A stretch of 64,000 nucleotides of DNA from assembly GCF_023343835.1 (NCBI RefSeq), contig NC_064443.1:7812001-7876000 (forward strand). The letters are read 5' to 3'. The notes under the pieces are model-generated. The model was not told where the DNA came from. It saw only the letters and a program-made list of their open reading frames with translations, and searched no databases. Made by a program: the position numbers and the translations under genes. Source of the DNA: Lagopus muta (Eukaryota; Chordata; Aves; Galliformes; Phasianidae). Shown here one piece after another: positions 1 through 12,004 of the stretch. Numbering within the stretch: the stretch's first letter is position 1; each line of letters starts with the position of its first letter.

Positions 1-203
1 CCTGGGAGACAAGGAGAGGAGGACCCTCCTCATCTCACCAAGAGTAACCAGGGTACACATTTACAGATGTGTACAGTGCTGCTTCCTCAGTATCTGCCCC
101 CTAGCTTCTAGGCATCAGGTGCCATAGGAACACCCAAAGCTGCACCTCAACCATAAATTTTAATGGCCCCTGAGGAACACAGCCTCCATCAGTAAGTTTA
201 ATT

Positions 204-242
<39 letters not shown>

Positions 243-2699
243 TGCTTTAAGAAACACAGACTTCATTTCTCTCTCCTAATCAGCTCCCAGAGAGGCAGTC
301 AGATGCACAGCCGCTACTCACTGTGCCTCTATGAAAATCCCTCATGATTGCTGAGGTGACATATGAGGAAGGGGAATGAGGAACTTCTGTTTTCATCCTG
401 CTTAAAAACAAACTTCCAGCACCACCCAAGCAGCCCAGCAGCCTGCACTGGGAATTGCATCCTCCTTACAAGCCCTGTGAGGCAGATCGGCGCGTTAGAT
501 GTGAGGCGAGCGGTGCTGCAGAGCAGGGCTTGGGGCATGAAAGACGAGACTCCTCACAGCCTGTCTCGGCTATTGAACATAGAGCGGAGCCTTTGCTCAG
601 AGATTAGAAGGTGCTGAAAACAAGTTTGCTGGCCTGCAAATTAGCTGTGGTGGATATGTTGGCATGTTTAATATGTTGCTCGAGGAAAATAAAGTGCTAC
701 GATACAAGATAGACAAAGTAGATAACGATGCCAGAAATGGGAATTCTAAGAATAGTTCCACACATCTGAGAAAAGTGAAGTGGGGAAGGGGATGCTAAGT
801 CTGCACAGTGGTCTGAAATTGGGTACCAGGGCAGGACAGGCTGCTGGCAGCTGAACCTGGCACAGGGGCAGCTCCCAGAAAGCACAGTCTGAATGGTGCC
901 CCAAGGCTGGAGATTTAGCTCACCGCCTCTGCTCCCAGGGTAACATGCAGCTTTCTGGCCTCAGCTTCTCTGTGGGCTGCACATGCATCAATGCCATAGT
1001 GCAGCCTCTTACCACCAGCACAGGACAGGAGCTACCCCAGGACTTCACACCATATGGGAAGCGCCTACAGAGTGACAAGTGATCACCGTTGCCTCACCTG
1101 CAGTGCCTGACCCTGCTGACTCCCTGCACAGTGCCTGCTCCATGTTCCACACACACATCTCCCTCCGCTCGCATCAAGTTCACCTTAAACAAGCTCAGCT
1201 GGACCAGTCCTCATCTCAAAATGTTTCTGTCTCAGACAAACATTATATCAACCAGATGATAATAACCCAAGTAGGCAGAAATTCTCAAAATCTGTTTTCT
1301 TTTATATTCAGCTCAATAGCACGTTCCCCTTACGTCAGCCTGCCTGTTTTTCCCCAAGCGCAATACCTATTGAGTGTAGTAATTTCAAATCTGAGGGAAT
1401 TATTCCCTTGAGGCAAACTCTCTTCGTATGAGAGCAAATATGGACAAATTTTTATCTTTTTTTTTCCCCCCCCTTCAGTTTGTTGCTTCTTCCCCTTCCT
1501 ACTCCCTGACAGTGAGACTGGAATCTAGATCAGAAGGAAACTTCACGTCTCCTCCTCCAGAGCAGCACTGAAGCAGCTGTTTAATGGTCCCCATGGCTTC
1601 TGAACAGAGGCCAGCTGAAGTGCATGTTAAGTCTTTCCAAATCAGGGTGTTGAATTTATGCCACTGTGCAAAGCTTTAGCTCGGCAGTTCATTGAAATAC
1701 GGACTGTTCACCTTTTTGTAGTGCTAAAAGCATTGGGTTCCTAATCCTGTTTTGTTCTAACATTGCTTAAACAAAGACCATTCAGTTTCTGGTGAACAAG
1801 AACAGTTTAGATTCACACAGCAGCTGCTCTACGCTTACAGCTCAAACCCAGCTTGTTTGGATACAAGCCGCACGCAAAGACATTTGTCCCCATTTCCCTG
1901 TGTATTCTTGTCCCTTCCATTGCTGAATGTTGCAGTGACAGCAAACAACCCCACACGAAAGCAAAGTTAGAGTTCACTCCACATCTTAATGCACAAAACA
2001 CAGCTACTGCACTTTGTTTGCTAGGAGATAAATCACGGCCGTTGTCAAATCTGAATTACTTAGAGCTGTATGCAGCGGGGGCATCCCATCGCATACACTG
2101 ATGCCCATGGGCAGCCTGGCCCCACAGGAATAGTCCACTGCTGGGCACAGCCACTGGCACCAGTGCCAGGCATGGGGACCATAGTGGTGAGTAGTCAGGA
2201 CATGCGCTCTTTGGACAACAGGAAGAGAGGAGGCAGCCCAAACACAGGAACATCAATTTTGATGCTGCACACTTTTTCCCCTGTCATTCAGACACGTGTT
2301 TTTTTGTTTAAGAATGATTAATATATTTTTAATGTTTTTCTGAACTGAAGGGAAGCCTGTACTATATATTAAAAGAGACTAGAAAAACACCCTGAAAGCT
2401 GAGCTGGCATAAGTGGGTAGCCTGTAGGTGATGTTTATTATGATTTTTCCTTAAGATCCTCGTCTCCTCATTATTCACTGCTTCTTTTTGCATTTGCCAC
2501 TGCCCTCTTTGAGGCATCTTGTCTTCACTCCCATGTTAATCCAAGTCCCTAGAAGAATTCCATCCAAAACACCTTCTGAGGAAGCTTGTAACAAGCACAG
2601 AACTGAGCTGGCCTACATGCAGACCTCTGCAATGATCACACACCATCAGCCTTCCTGCCACTGCAGTTCAGCTTGCCAAAAATCTGACTTTGGCAGCAT
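1..2699. other. Intergenic, no gene seen
   Basis: Mixed-composition sequence with one poly(T) run. The short frames present have no recognisable product. It is distal to the WNT5A 3' end; mammalian synteny would place LRTM1/CACNA2D3 further out. Confidence 0.6.
206..236 (+). repeat. Poly(T), 31 nt
   Basis: Uninterrupted T run. No element is recognised on either side. Confidence 0.95.
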
Positions 2700-2906
2700 A
2701 AGTTGGAGGGCATTTTTCACTTAGGTGATGTGCTGGCACAGGCTGCCCACAGAAGCTGTAGGTGTCCCATCCCTGGAGGTGTTCAGTGCCAGGCTGGGCC
2801 CTGGGCAACATGGTCTGATGTTGATTTAGTGGTTGGCAACATTGCCCATGGCAGGAGGGCTGGAACTACATGGTCTTTGAGGTCCCTTCCATTATATGAT
2901 TCTATG
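2700..2906 (+). mobile_element. CR1 LINE fragment, 3' end
   Basis: The sequence GGCACAGGCTGCCCA, then CATCCCTGGAGGTGTTC, then GAGGTCCCTTCCA and ending ATTATATGATTCTATG, is the diagnostic 3' end of avian CR1. It is diverged and lacks the reverse-transcriptase part, a normal 5'-truncated insertion. Confidence 0.9.
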
Positions 2907-5900
2907 CTGGCAGGTGCCCACATTAGGGTACAGCCTGGGCTATCAAACCTGCCCATGGAGATCCTGAGCTGCTGCTGTGGCAGGGAGTTAAGACAGACCC
3001 AGCACACCTTGCTGGAGGCAGAGGTCATCCTCTCATGAAGATATTTTTCTGCCTCAGCAGTGGTAACTACACTTGATGGCTGAGCTTGGCACAAGGAGAA
3101 ATATGGCAGGAGGAAAAATCTTGTCTGCAAACATTTAGTTGTGAGCAGTGGGTTCAGGGTTTCTTGGTGAACAGCAGATGGAGCGAGCACCAGATTAGCA
3201 GGGAGAGTGAAAACTGCACTCAGCCTTACACTCAGGTGAAACTGCTTCCTAAAGGTCCAGGACTGCTAGGTATGGTACAAGCTGCAACAGCCAGCAAACA
3301 AAGAGTAGCCCAGGAGGTACTAATTCTTTTATTTCTATCCCTATCATTTTCACCTTGTAAATAAGGTGCAGAAAACCTCATTATATTCTGCTTCCTAAGT
3401 TTTATGGTTCTGACATATACTCTAAAAGATTGCCTTTGCTGCTGTTAACTACGTGCTAGCACTCAGAAAGATTCATTTAAGAATAATCTACTACCAAAAA
3501 AGGATCCAAGTATCAAGGACAGATAATTTCAGCCAGAGCAGTCATTTTGCATGGAGCAGAGCACAGCACTTTCCTTCTCCCAGCACCTTTGAAAGATGCT
3601 CAGTAGAGAAAGCAGCAGCCCATGGGCAGGTATTGAATTTCTAGATGGGAAAGTAACAGCAGAACACTGACACCACCATGAGATAACATAGAACAAGTCC
3701 AGAGGAGCAGTATTTCCCTCTAGAAGAACTGTACAGAAAGAGTATAGAATCTTCACTGCCCATTTAAAAATATCCAGAAGGATCACAAGAATGTTTAAGA
3801 AAGCCTATGCTGTGTAATACTATTCATGTATATAACACTCCTCCTATTTACAGTTATATTATACATAGAAATAATACATTCTTGTTTAAAAAACACAAAA
3901 AAAGAAAAAAAAAAAAAGAAAGAAAGCACAAGGTCATTCTAATTTACAGATAAGGATGCAATACAGCCATTTTTCTTTGGCTTTAAAAAAACCTCTCCAG
4001 AAACTCAAAAGCATCTTTGAATCACAGTTTAATAAATACTGCAGTTCCTATTACTATCGAAGGAACTTCGATGGTTCTCTTTAAAACATTTCTCATTGAG
4101 TTTACTTTTTAAAATGCATTCAGGAAAAGGGGGAAAATGCTAATGGAAGAAGAAGGGAGGAACCAAGTGCTGTTGACTGATGCATTAAAAAGTAGGCTTT
4201 GTTAATGTTATATTCATTACCTTAGAAAATGTTTTACAGGAAACATAGTAAATCCACCACAGATGTGATAAAGATTAAAACCCCTTTTAAAGAAAATCTA
4301 TCCATTTAAAATAACCCAAAAGGCATGTGCAAAATTTTCAGCAAATGTACAAATAAATAGTTGATGAAACAAACTCTGTGTTAAACTAAAGTATTTCATA
4401 AAAACAAAACCAGTCCTATTGATCAGGATGAAAATCACAAAATCCCCATTTTTCCCTTCATCTCCAAGAGATATTAAAAAGCACTTAGAATTAACTTGAA
4501 ATGGCAGCTTCTTTGCTGCAACTCTGTGCTACCTTCCACCACACAGAGATACAGAGAGGAACACAGTACTGCACTGCCTTTAGAGCACTGGGAGAATTAT
4601 TATTTTATTTTTTTTTAAGTGTATCTTGAAGTATGCATATATAAGGGAGAAAACGTTACTACTTTACCCACTGCTTTTTATAAGGTTTTCTTGTTGTGTT
4701 TTTTTCTGTTTGTTTGTTATTTTTTTTTTTTTTAAAGTATCTTTAGGTGAAGTAGGATTGAATATTTGCATTAGGAATACCTACAAAAGCCATCAAACAG
4801 CTGGATCCTATCAACCCAAACATCACAAATGACTTGCAAGATCCTGATTACTACATGCATATTAAATCAGCATTAACATTTCTTTCCTAAAGAATATATG
4901 TCAGCGCAGTAGAGTTAAATGAGATATTTTGAAATGAAGAATTAAAGCAGCCACTTCAGCATGCTGTATTTCATTCTCTTCCACAGTGCAATCCCAGTTC
5001 TGCAATTTTTATTTAGAATTTACTCCATTCTCCATATATTCGATCAATGTTTTAAAGCATTTGAATTAAGAGAAATATATATATTTTAAATCTGCAATAG
5101 ACAATATAGAAGAAATATAATCACCTCCACTACAGAAGAAAATATTTTGCTGTTGCTTTCTAAGATACGATATAACCTGACCATTACACACTACTCTCAC
5201 GCGTGGGCTCTATATGAGGTACAGCTGAAAGGGAAAAAAGCCCTGGGATCCAAACCTGCAAACATTTTTTTCCCATGATTAACTACTCTTCCAAGAGAAA
5301 TCTCATTTGAAACATTAAGAGCATTAAGAGTACTCAGAATACCAAAGTTAAACACATATATAAGCAGTCACAGGTTTGGACTTTGATATGACCTACGGAA
5401 GCAGTGGAGAAACTCTGTCCCTGATTTTCTTTGTTCTCAGCTGTGGTGATTCCCAGCCCTGCAGGAAGGCTTGATTCAGGAAGAAGGACAATCATTGGCT
5501 GGCAGCCTCCCTGGGTAGACAGGGTTGCAATTCAGATTTTTAGTTTCAAAAAAAATTATCTCTCTCCCAGCAAAAAGTATAATGAGAGCATGTGTGTGGA
5601 TTGCTGCCCATAAAACAACTATATATAACATTAAATATTTGCATATCTGATGTTATCTTGGCAAGAATTAAATTTGCTACTCATGAGTACTGCTGACATT
5701 CCAAGTTCATGCCAAGAAATGTATTTACTACCACACACTGCCATCTTTTATATAACGTAACATGTGTGTTTATATACATATATGCACAGTCAGAATGAGC
5801 TGTGTGCCATAAATAATAATAATAAATCAAGTGAAAATAGTATTTAACTCCTGCACACCAAATTCACTAATAAGCATAAGCAAGGCATACACAAAAACTG

Positions 5901-7879
5901 TGCTCAAATTTCACTATGATGTAATTACTATTTCAGATCAAAATAAGAAAATTAACATGCTAGCCAAACATGAAGCAGGCTAATTTGGCTAAAACACTCA
6001 ATTTCTCACTTTCACTCTACAATAAAACTATTACTGAAACATCCAAATTATGTAAATAAGGTAGGGATAAACAAAGAGTTAAAAAATATGATTCAGTTGC
6101 AGTGAAAGAGAAACATATAAGGCTATGTACTCAGCTTCCTAATCAGACTGAATCTTTGCTGAAAAAAAAGTGTGCAGATTGGGCTACGCCAAAAAGAAGG
6201 AAGGAACGAATCCAAATTCAGCACCATGTGCTAAAACATTTTTTTTTTTTAAAGGAATCCAGTAAATATATCGACTTCACTGCTTAAGAAATTTTCCCTA
6301 TGGATGGCATGCATAATTTGATACATGTATTTCCTTGTACATTTCCTCCAAATTCCTATCCTTGTATTAAGTCAATTGTAACACACTGCTTCTCAACAGG
6401 AGCTTTAACAGACGTCAGATCCTCTACCCTTCTATAACCATGACATTTTCTCATAGAAATAGCCAAGAACAAGATTTGCTTGCAATTGGTGTCCTATGGC
6501 TACAAAAGAGCAAAGTGGAGCCCACTTCACAAGGGCCATGGCACAGACCTGGACAGTCTGCACCACAGTGATTATTATAATATATCCACATGTTCTCAAG
6601 GAGTGATCAGCCATGTATTGTATCATATGCAATACAGTAGCATTGTGTCATTGCATTTATTTGTCCCCAAGAAAATGGGCATTTCCTCATCTAAGAGGCT
6701 TCCCACACGCTGAGATGGTCCCCAGAGCTGCTGGGGCAACCCAGACCTCCGAGGCAGTCATGGCCCACATCTACACCCTCCACGCACCCATTTTGACTCC
6801 GTTCTTCCAAGCTAAGCACAGCTCACCCATTACCATTACTGTAGTGCTGCTGGGAATCTTACAGGTCCCATTGTGGCAGCCAGCAGAAGGACAAGCATGC
6901 TCCTTCACATATTTCTCTGGCCAACATTAAATGTTTGTGTAGCCCAAGACCACTTCAACTAGATAGAAGAATGTAATATTCACCATAAAGAAAGAAAATC
7001 AAAACATTCAGGCTAACACACAAAATTCCACAGAGAGCACCCGCAAGATGCCTACTAGTGAAGTACAGCAACATGTCTGTGCAAGGCAAGCAGCTGGTAA
7101 TCATATCACAGCAATGAAGGCTCTGCATAATGAGATCAAATGCATTTCAGTTAGGAGAAGCTTAAGCAAACTACATAAACCAAGTGCATCTCCTATCTAT
7201 CTCAAAAATTTACATTTTCAGTAAGAAAATCAACTTAAAAAGATACTGATGTATACAGTACTCACATTTATCTACACAAGAAAGTCAGTTTAAAGAAGTT
7301 TAACAGCATTAATAATACATGTTTAAATGACTCTTTAACATTGGTCATCCAACTGCCCTGAGTGTCCCTTTAATCACCATATCACTGTTGTGCACTCCTC
7401 CCTGTTCCACAGGGAGTGGAGTCCTCAGAATTCAATCTGACTTTAACTTCAGCTGGAAAAATCACAACCACTTATTTTGTCTGCATTTACAGATACAAGC
7501 CAGCTTCACCTTCAGAAAGACAATGGACGCTACCCATAAAGTTGGCATGATGTTGCTGAACATCACAGACAAAAGGAAGACATGGAGCCAGCAGTGACTC
7601 TTATAGCAAGAGTTAAAAAAAAATAAATAAAAAAAAAAAATTAGCATTCCAACAAGATTTATAAGAAGCATCTACCTACTTAACAAAGAAAATACCTCAT
7701 GGATTTTTATTTTATTTTAGATACCCAGGTAGTTTATCATCTGAGAAGTACTAGGATTATATTTACTTCTCTTGCATAAAGTTGCCCAGGAGCAGTTTGA
7801 GCAGCCACTGGAGAAGTGTCACCCACTATGCCAGTGTCCTTGGGCTCTCTCTCTGGATACACCAAAGCATTGCTCAAGT
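2907..7879. other. Intergenic, AT-rich, no gene seen
   Basis: Long AT-rich stretch with A and T homopolymers (3898-3915, 4715-4733, 6240-6252, 7615-7640) and no supported exon or repeat family. Confidence 0.6.
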
Positions 7880-9043
7880 CATGCTGACCTTTGCAGCAGG
7901 ATAAACATATGCACCTCAACTTCAGCAAGATGTTTGACAGTGTCTCCCACAACATCCTTGTTATGAAACTTAGAAAGTGTGGAATAGATGAGAAGATGGT
8001 GAGCTGGACTGACAATTGGCTGACTGGCAGAGCTCAGAGAGTGGTCATCAGTAGGACCACTGGTACAGTCTGGTTGGAGGCCCGTAACTAGCAATGCTCC
8101 CCAGGGTTTGGTTCTGGGCCTGGTCTTGTTCAACATCATCATCAATGACCTGAATGAAGGGATAGCGTCCACCCTCAGCATGTTTGCCGATGACACAAAG
8201 CTGGGAGGAATGGCTGACACACCTGAAGGCTGTGCTAGCATTCTACAAGACCTGAACAGACCAGAGAGTTGGGCAGAGAGGAACCTGATGAGGTTTAACA
8301 AGGGCAAGTTCTGCACTTGGGGAGGAATAACCACATGCATTAGTACAGGCTGGGGATCTGCTGAAGAGGAGCTCTGCAGAGAAGAACCTGGGATTTGTGG
8401 TGGACAACAGGATGGCTATCAGCCAGCAGTGTACCCTTGTAGCCAAGAAGGCCACTGATATCCTGGAATGCAATAAAAAGATGTTGGCCATTAAGTCAAA
8501 GGAGGTGATCCTCCCCCTCTACTCAGCCACATTTAGAATGCTGTGTCCAGTTCTGGGATACCCAATTCAAAAAAGACAGGGGTCTCCTAGAAGGAGTCCA
8601 GAGAAGGTCCACAAAAGTGATAAAGGGACTGGAGCATCTCCCATATAAGGAAAGTAACCTGGCTCTGTTAAGCCTGGGAAAGAGTGAAAGAGGATCTGAT
8701 AAATGTTCATTAATATCTAAAGGGAGGTGGGAGGCAATTGGATGAGGCCAGGCTCTTCTCTGTGATCATAGCAATAGAAAAAGGAGAACTGGCCTAAAAC
8801 TTGAACATAGGAAGTTCCATAATAACATACTAAATATTTTTTTTTCTTATAGTAATATGACAGAGAACTGGAACAGGCTGCCCAGAGAGGCTGTGGAGTC
8901 TCCTTTTATGGAAATATTTGAGACTCACCTGGATGCCTACCTGTGCAACATACTGTAGGTTACCTACTTTAGCAGAAGGGTTGGACTCCATGATCTCCTG
9001 AGGTCCCTTCTAACCCCTGCAATTCTGTGTGATTCTTTGATAA
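7880..9043 (+). mobile_element. CR1 LINE fragment with partial reverse transcriptase and 3' end
   Basis: Two overlapping frames encode CR1 reverse-transcriptase pieces: the motif-A region F-S-K-M-F-D-S-V-S-H near 7920-7950 and the catalytic F-A-D-D box at 8183-8194, followed by DTKLGG and AERNLMRFNKGK. Continuing pieces correspond to the LVDNRMAISQQC and VILPLYSA segments. The 3' part (8865-9040) has the AACAGGCTGCCCAGAGAGGC and GAGGTCCCTTCTAACCCC blocks and a degenerate ATTCTGTGTGATTCT end. Frameshifts and stops make it a dead, 5'-truncated copy. Confidence 0.95.
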
Positions 9044-9160
9044 ATAGCAAAGGGAAAGGGATTCTCTGAGCATCCCCTGAGCATTACCAGGACTGACTGT
9101 TGACATGGGCAGAGGCACAGGAGCCCCTTCCACAGCATGTCCACAGGTGACTTCTGATTT

Positions 9161-9247
9161 TCACTCTCTCTCTCTCACTCTCTCCATAGCACAGTTCATA
9201 CATGAACTTGAAGAAAGAAAGAAAGAAAAAAAAAAAAAAAAAAAAAA
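9161..9247 (+). repeat. CT microsatellite, then GAAA/poly(A)
   Basis: CTCTCT repeats at 9163-9184, then AGAAAGAAAG leading into about 22 A (9226-9247). A second 26-nt A run lies at 9353-9378. Confidence 0.9.
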
Positions 9248-11333
9248 GATTTCCCTCACCTGGCTTCAAGTTAATGAATGACACATGTGAGGGTGCATTC
9301 AAACAAACAGGCAGAGGTTTCCTGATTAAATAATGAGCTATTGCCTGCACCCAAAAAAAAAAAAAAAAAAAAAAAAAAGCACAAATACAAAAACACCAAG
9401 GGCTAGCTTGAGCAGAGAAAAGCAATCCTAGCAAAGACCAAGAGTCTCTCCACAATACAATCTGTGTGCAGCAAGCTGAGCCTGTGCCACCAGCACAACT
9501 GGCACCAGCCAAGGCCATTAGTTACAAAAAACTGTTGAATTTGGCTCCAGGAGGGTGTTTTTTTTTTTTTTTTTTAATGTATTCTTCCAAGTAGCAATGA
9601 AAAGTAAAGGGGTGAAACAAGTTTGTATACAATGTGATGGCATTTGTTTTTGATCTCTTTCTTCAAACAAAAGATGCACACCCAGCTATCAAAATAAAGC
9701 GAACATTGTTTAATGCTCTTCTCCTGACTTTCTCTCACCCTTTACCTTGCCTGGGTGCACAGATTTGAGCCAACAGGATGTAAGATGTTACCCAACCAGA
9801 ACTACACACAATGCAAATATTTGATTCTCATGTTACTACTTCTTGTTTCTGAAGTCTTTTTTAATGAGTGCCCATTTTACCCTAGCCCTCTTTGTAACTT
9901 TTAAGTCATTTTCCATATAATAACAAACTCTCACTGAAGACATAGTGTTGGATAGGAGAAGCCATTTTTCCAGGACAGCTTCCTTTCCTCTCTTCCTAAG
10001 AACAGCAGGAAACGATGGTTCCCCAAACAGGTGATCTGCAGAAATGCTGCACACAACTGGGAACTTGGTAAGCAAAAATAACTGCAGCTGCTGCAATGGT
10101 ATCAGCAGTGTTCCATGCAGTGTTCTTGCGAAGGACATAATTATAATAATGATATGTGATTTGGAGCCTCCATACTGTTATTTTAATGTCGCCCAACTGG
10201 AAATATGTCAATATATCTATTAATTGTAAGGATTCCAAACTTTCAGATATTGCAAGTTGGGAAAACAAGCACTTCCCCCACCACAACCCCCCTCAGTCCT
10301 TCCATTTCCTATTCCTGCAATGCAATAAAAATGCCTACAAGAGTTTTGGACTGCTTCCTATCTTTTCTCCTGCTTGAGGAGAAAAATAAATGCTCCTCAG
10401 ATTCCTTACAACAGAGAGAGGTTTAGAATAGTTTCTAAACCATTTTATGGCATCTTAAAATATTCTCTTTTATCTTTTATATTTTTCTTACAGTGTTCGT
10501 AGATTATGGGCTGAGTTTAAAAAACCCTTGGGTGCTAGTTTTGGAGTTGAGAGTATGCATATGGTGCACACATTTCCAACTAAGTGATGACTTCCATGAG
10601 ACGTAGTACTATATGTGGGTGGGATGCTGGCAAGTAACAGATTTTAATGTACAATTCAAATAAGGGCATGAAAAATCCAAGTTTTGCAATAAAAGAAACA
10701 TGTTGAAATTCAATGGGAAAAATTTAAAGTTATTTATTCTCTGCCTTCAAAAGAGCTGGGATTTTTGGTTGTGTCCTGAGGCTGTACAAAATGGCTACAT
10801 GGAAAATCTGTCTCCAACAAAATCTACCCGGGACAGCAGGCATTAGGCTGTTTTTGTGATGTCATCTAGAGTATTGTTTCACAGAAAATATGGAATTGAT
10901 TGCATTTCGCTAAGTGAAGTGGAAACAAAAACATTTTTCATGCTCAATTGTAATCACTTCAAAATTAGGGCCAATACATCTTTCTGTCCTCGGTAGAAAC
11001 CTTGTTACCTATATGCGACCTCAACAGCCCTGAAGGATGCATACAGATACCACGATGCCCCATAAAATGCAGCTTCTCTGTTGTAGCCAGGCAACAGCTG
11101 TAGCTACCTTAGGACGTGGACTGCACGGTCCTTCAAGCTGGAGTAGCAATTCTATAAAAATTCTTTGCCCGAGGCCCCAAGCATAATTAGGGATGGCTCT
11201 GGTCATTAGCAGTGGAGAAGTAGTTATATTGTTTTTTAATTTATCCAGAACTAGCAAAATTCTCAGCTCTGTGCAGTACATACTTCTCATTTATTTCCTT
11301 CCCCAAGGAAAGTATAGCTTGACCACACCATAA

Positions 11334-11365
11334 AACGTACTGGGACATTGCGTCCCCAGTACGTT
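11334..11365. repeat. Inverted repeat (hairpin) around GTACTGGGGAC
   Basis: Arms AACGTACTGGGAC and GTCCCCAGTACGTT pair with one bulged base around an ATTGC loop. No flanking transposon is recognised. Confidence 0.7.
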
Positions 11366-11860
11366 ATACCATGCTCTGCTTTTTGTTGTATAGACACTGG
11401 TACTGAATTGTGTTAAAGCTGTACATGAGTAAAATATTTTTAGGCCTTTAAATGTGCTGACAGCACAATGCATAATAGATAATCACCAGATTCTTGAAAG
11501 TCTAGTATCAAGCTTGGAGAGATCCAATTAAGCTCTTAAAGGAAAGATTTGTTACCGAAAAAAGTTCCAAAGAAAGAAAAAGTAGGTGTCTGTTTATTAT
11601 GAAAAGGGGAAGATGTTCCAGCAAATGGAGAGGGTGAGTGGTGACAGCACAATGCACAGGAACATCAGTGGAAGAAGTATGAAAAGTTTAGGGGATGTGG
11701 TATCAGGAGAGAGCAAGAGGTTATGTAAAACTAATGAGACATGCAGAGCCCTGAAACCACACACTATTACCCAGGGATCAAATCCCACAAACATCCCATG
11801 CAATTTAAAAAAATCATTTTTCTCATCACATCTAAGACATAAAATAAAATACAGTAGAAG

Positions 11861-11862
<2 letters not shown>

Positions 11863-11893
<31 letters not shown>
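11863..11893 (+). repeat. Poly(T), 31 nt
   Basis: Uninterrupted T run about 75 bp upstream of a poly(G) run. Confidence 0.95.
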
Positions 11894-11897
<4 letters not shown>

Positions 11898-11969
11898 GCT
11901 TGGCACAGCATCAAAGTCTCCTATGAAGTCAAAGAAAAGCACCTCCACCCTAAACAGAGGCTTCTACAT

Positions 11970-12004
11970 GGGGGGGGGGGGGGGGGGGGGGGAGAGAGGG
12001 GGGA
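11970..12004 (+). repeat. Poly(G) tract, 23 uninterrupted G
   Basis: 23 consecutive G followed by AGAGAGGGGGGAGG. Such runs form G-quadruplexes and are error-prone in sequencing, so the exact length is uncertain. Confidence 0.9.
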
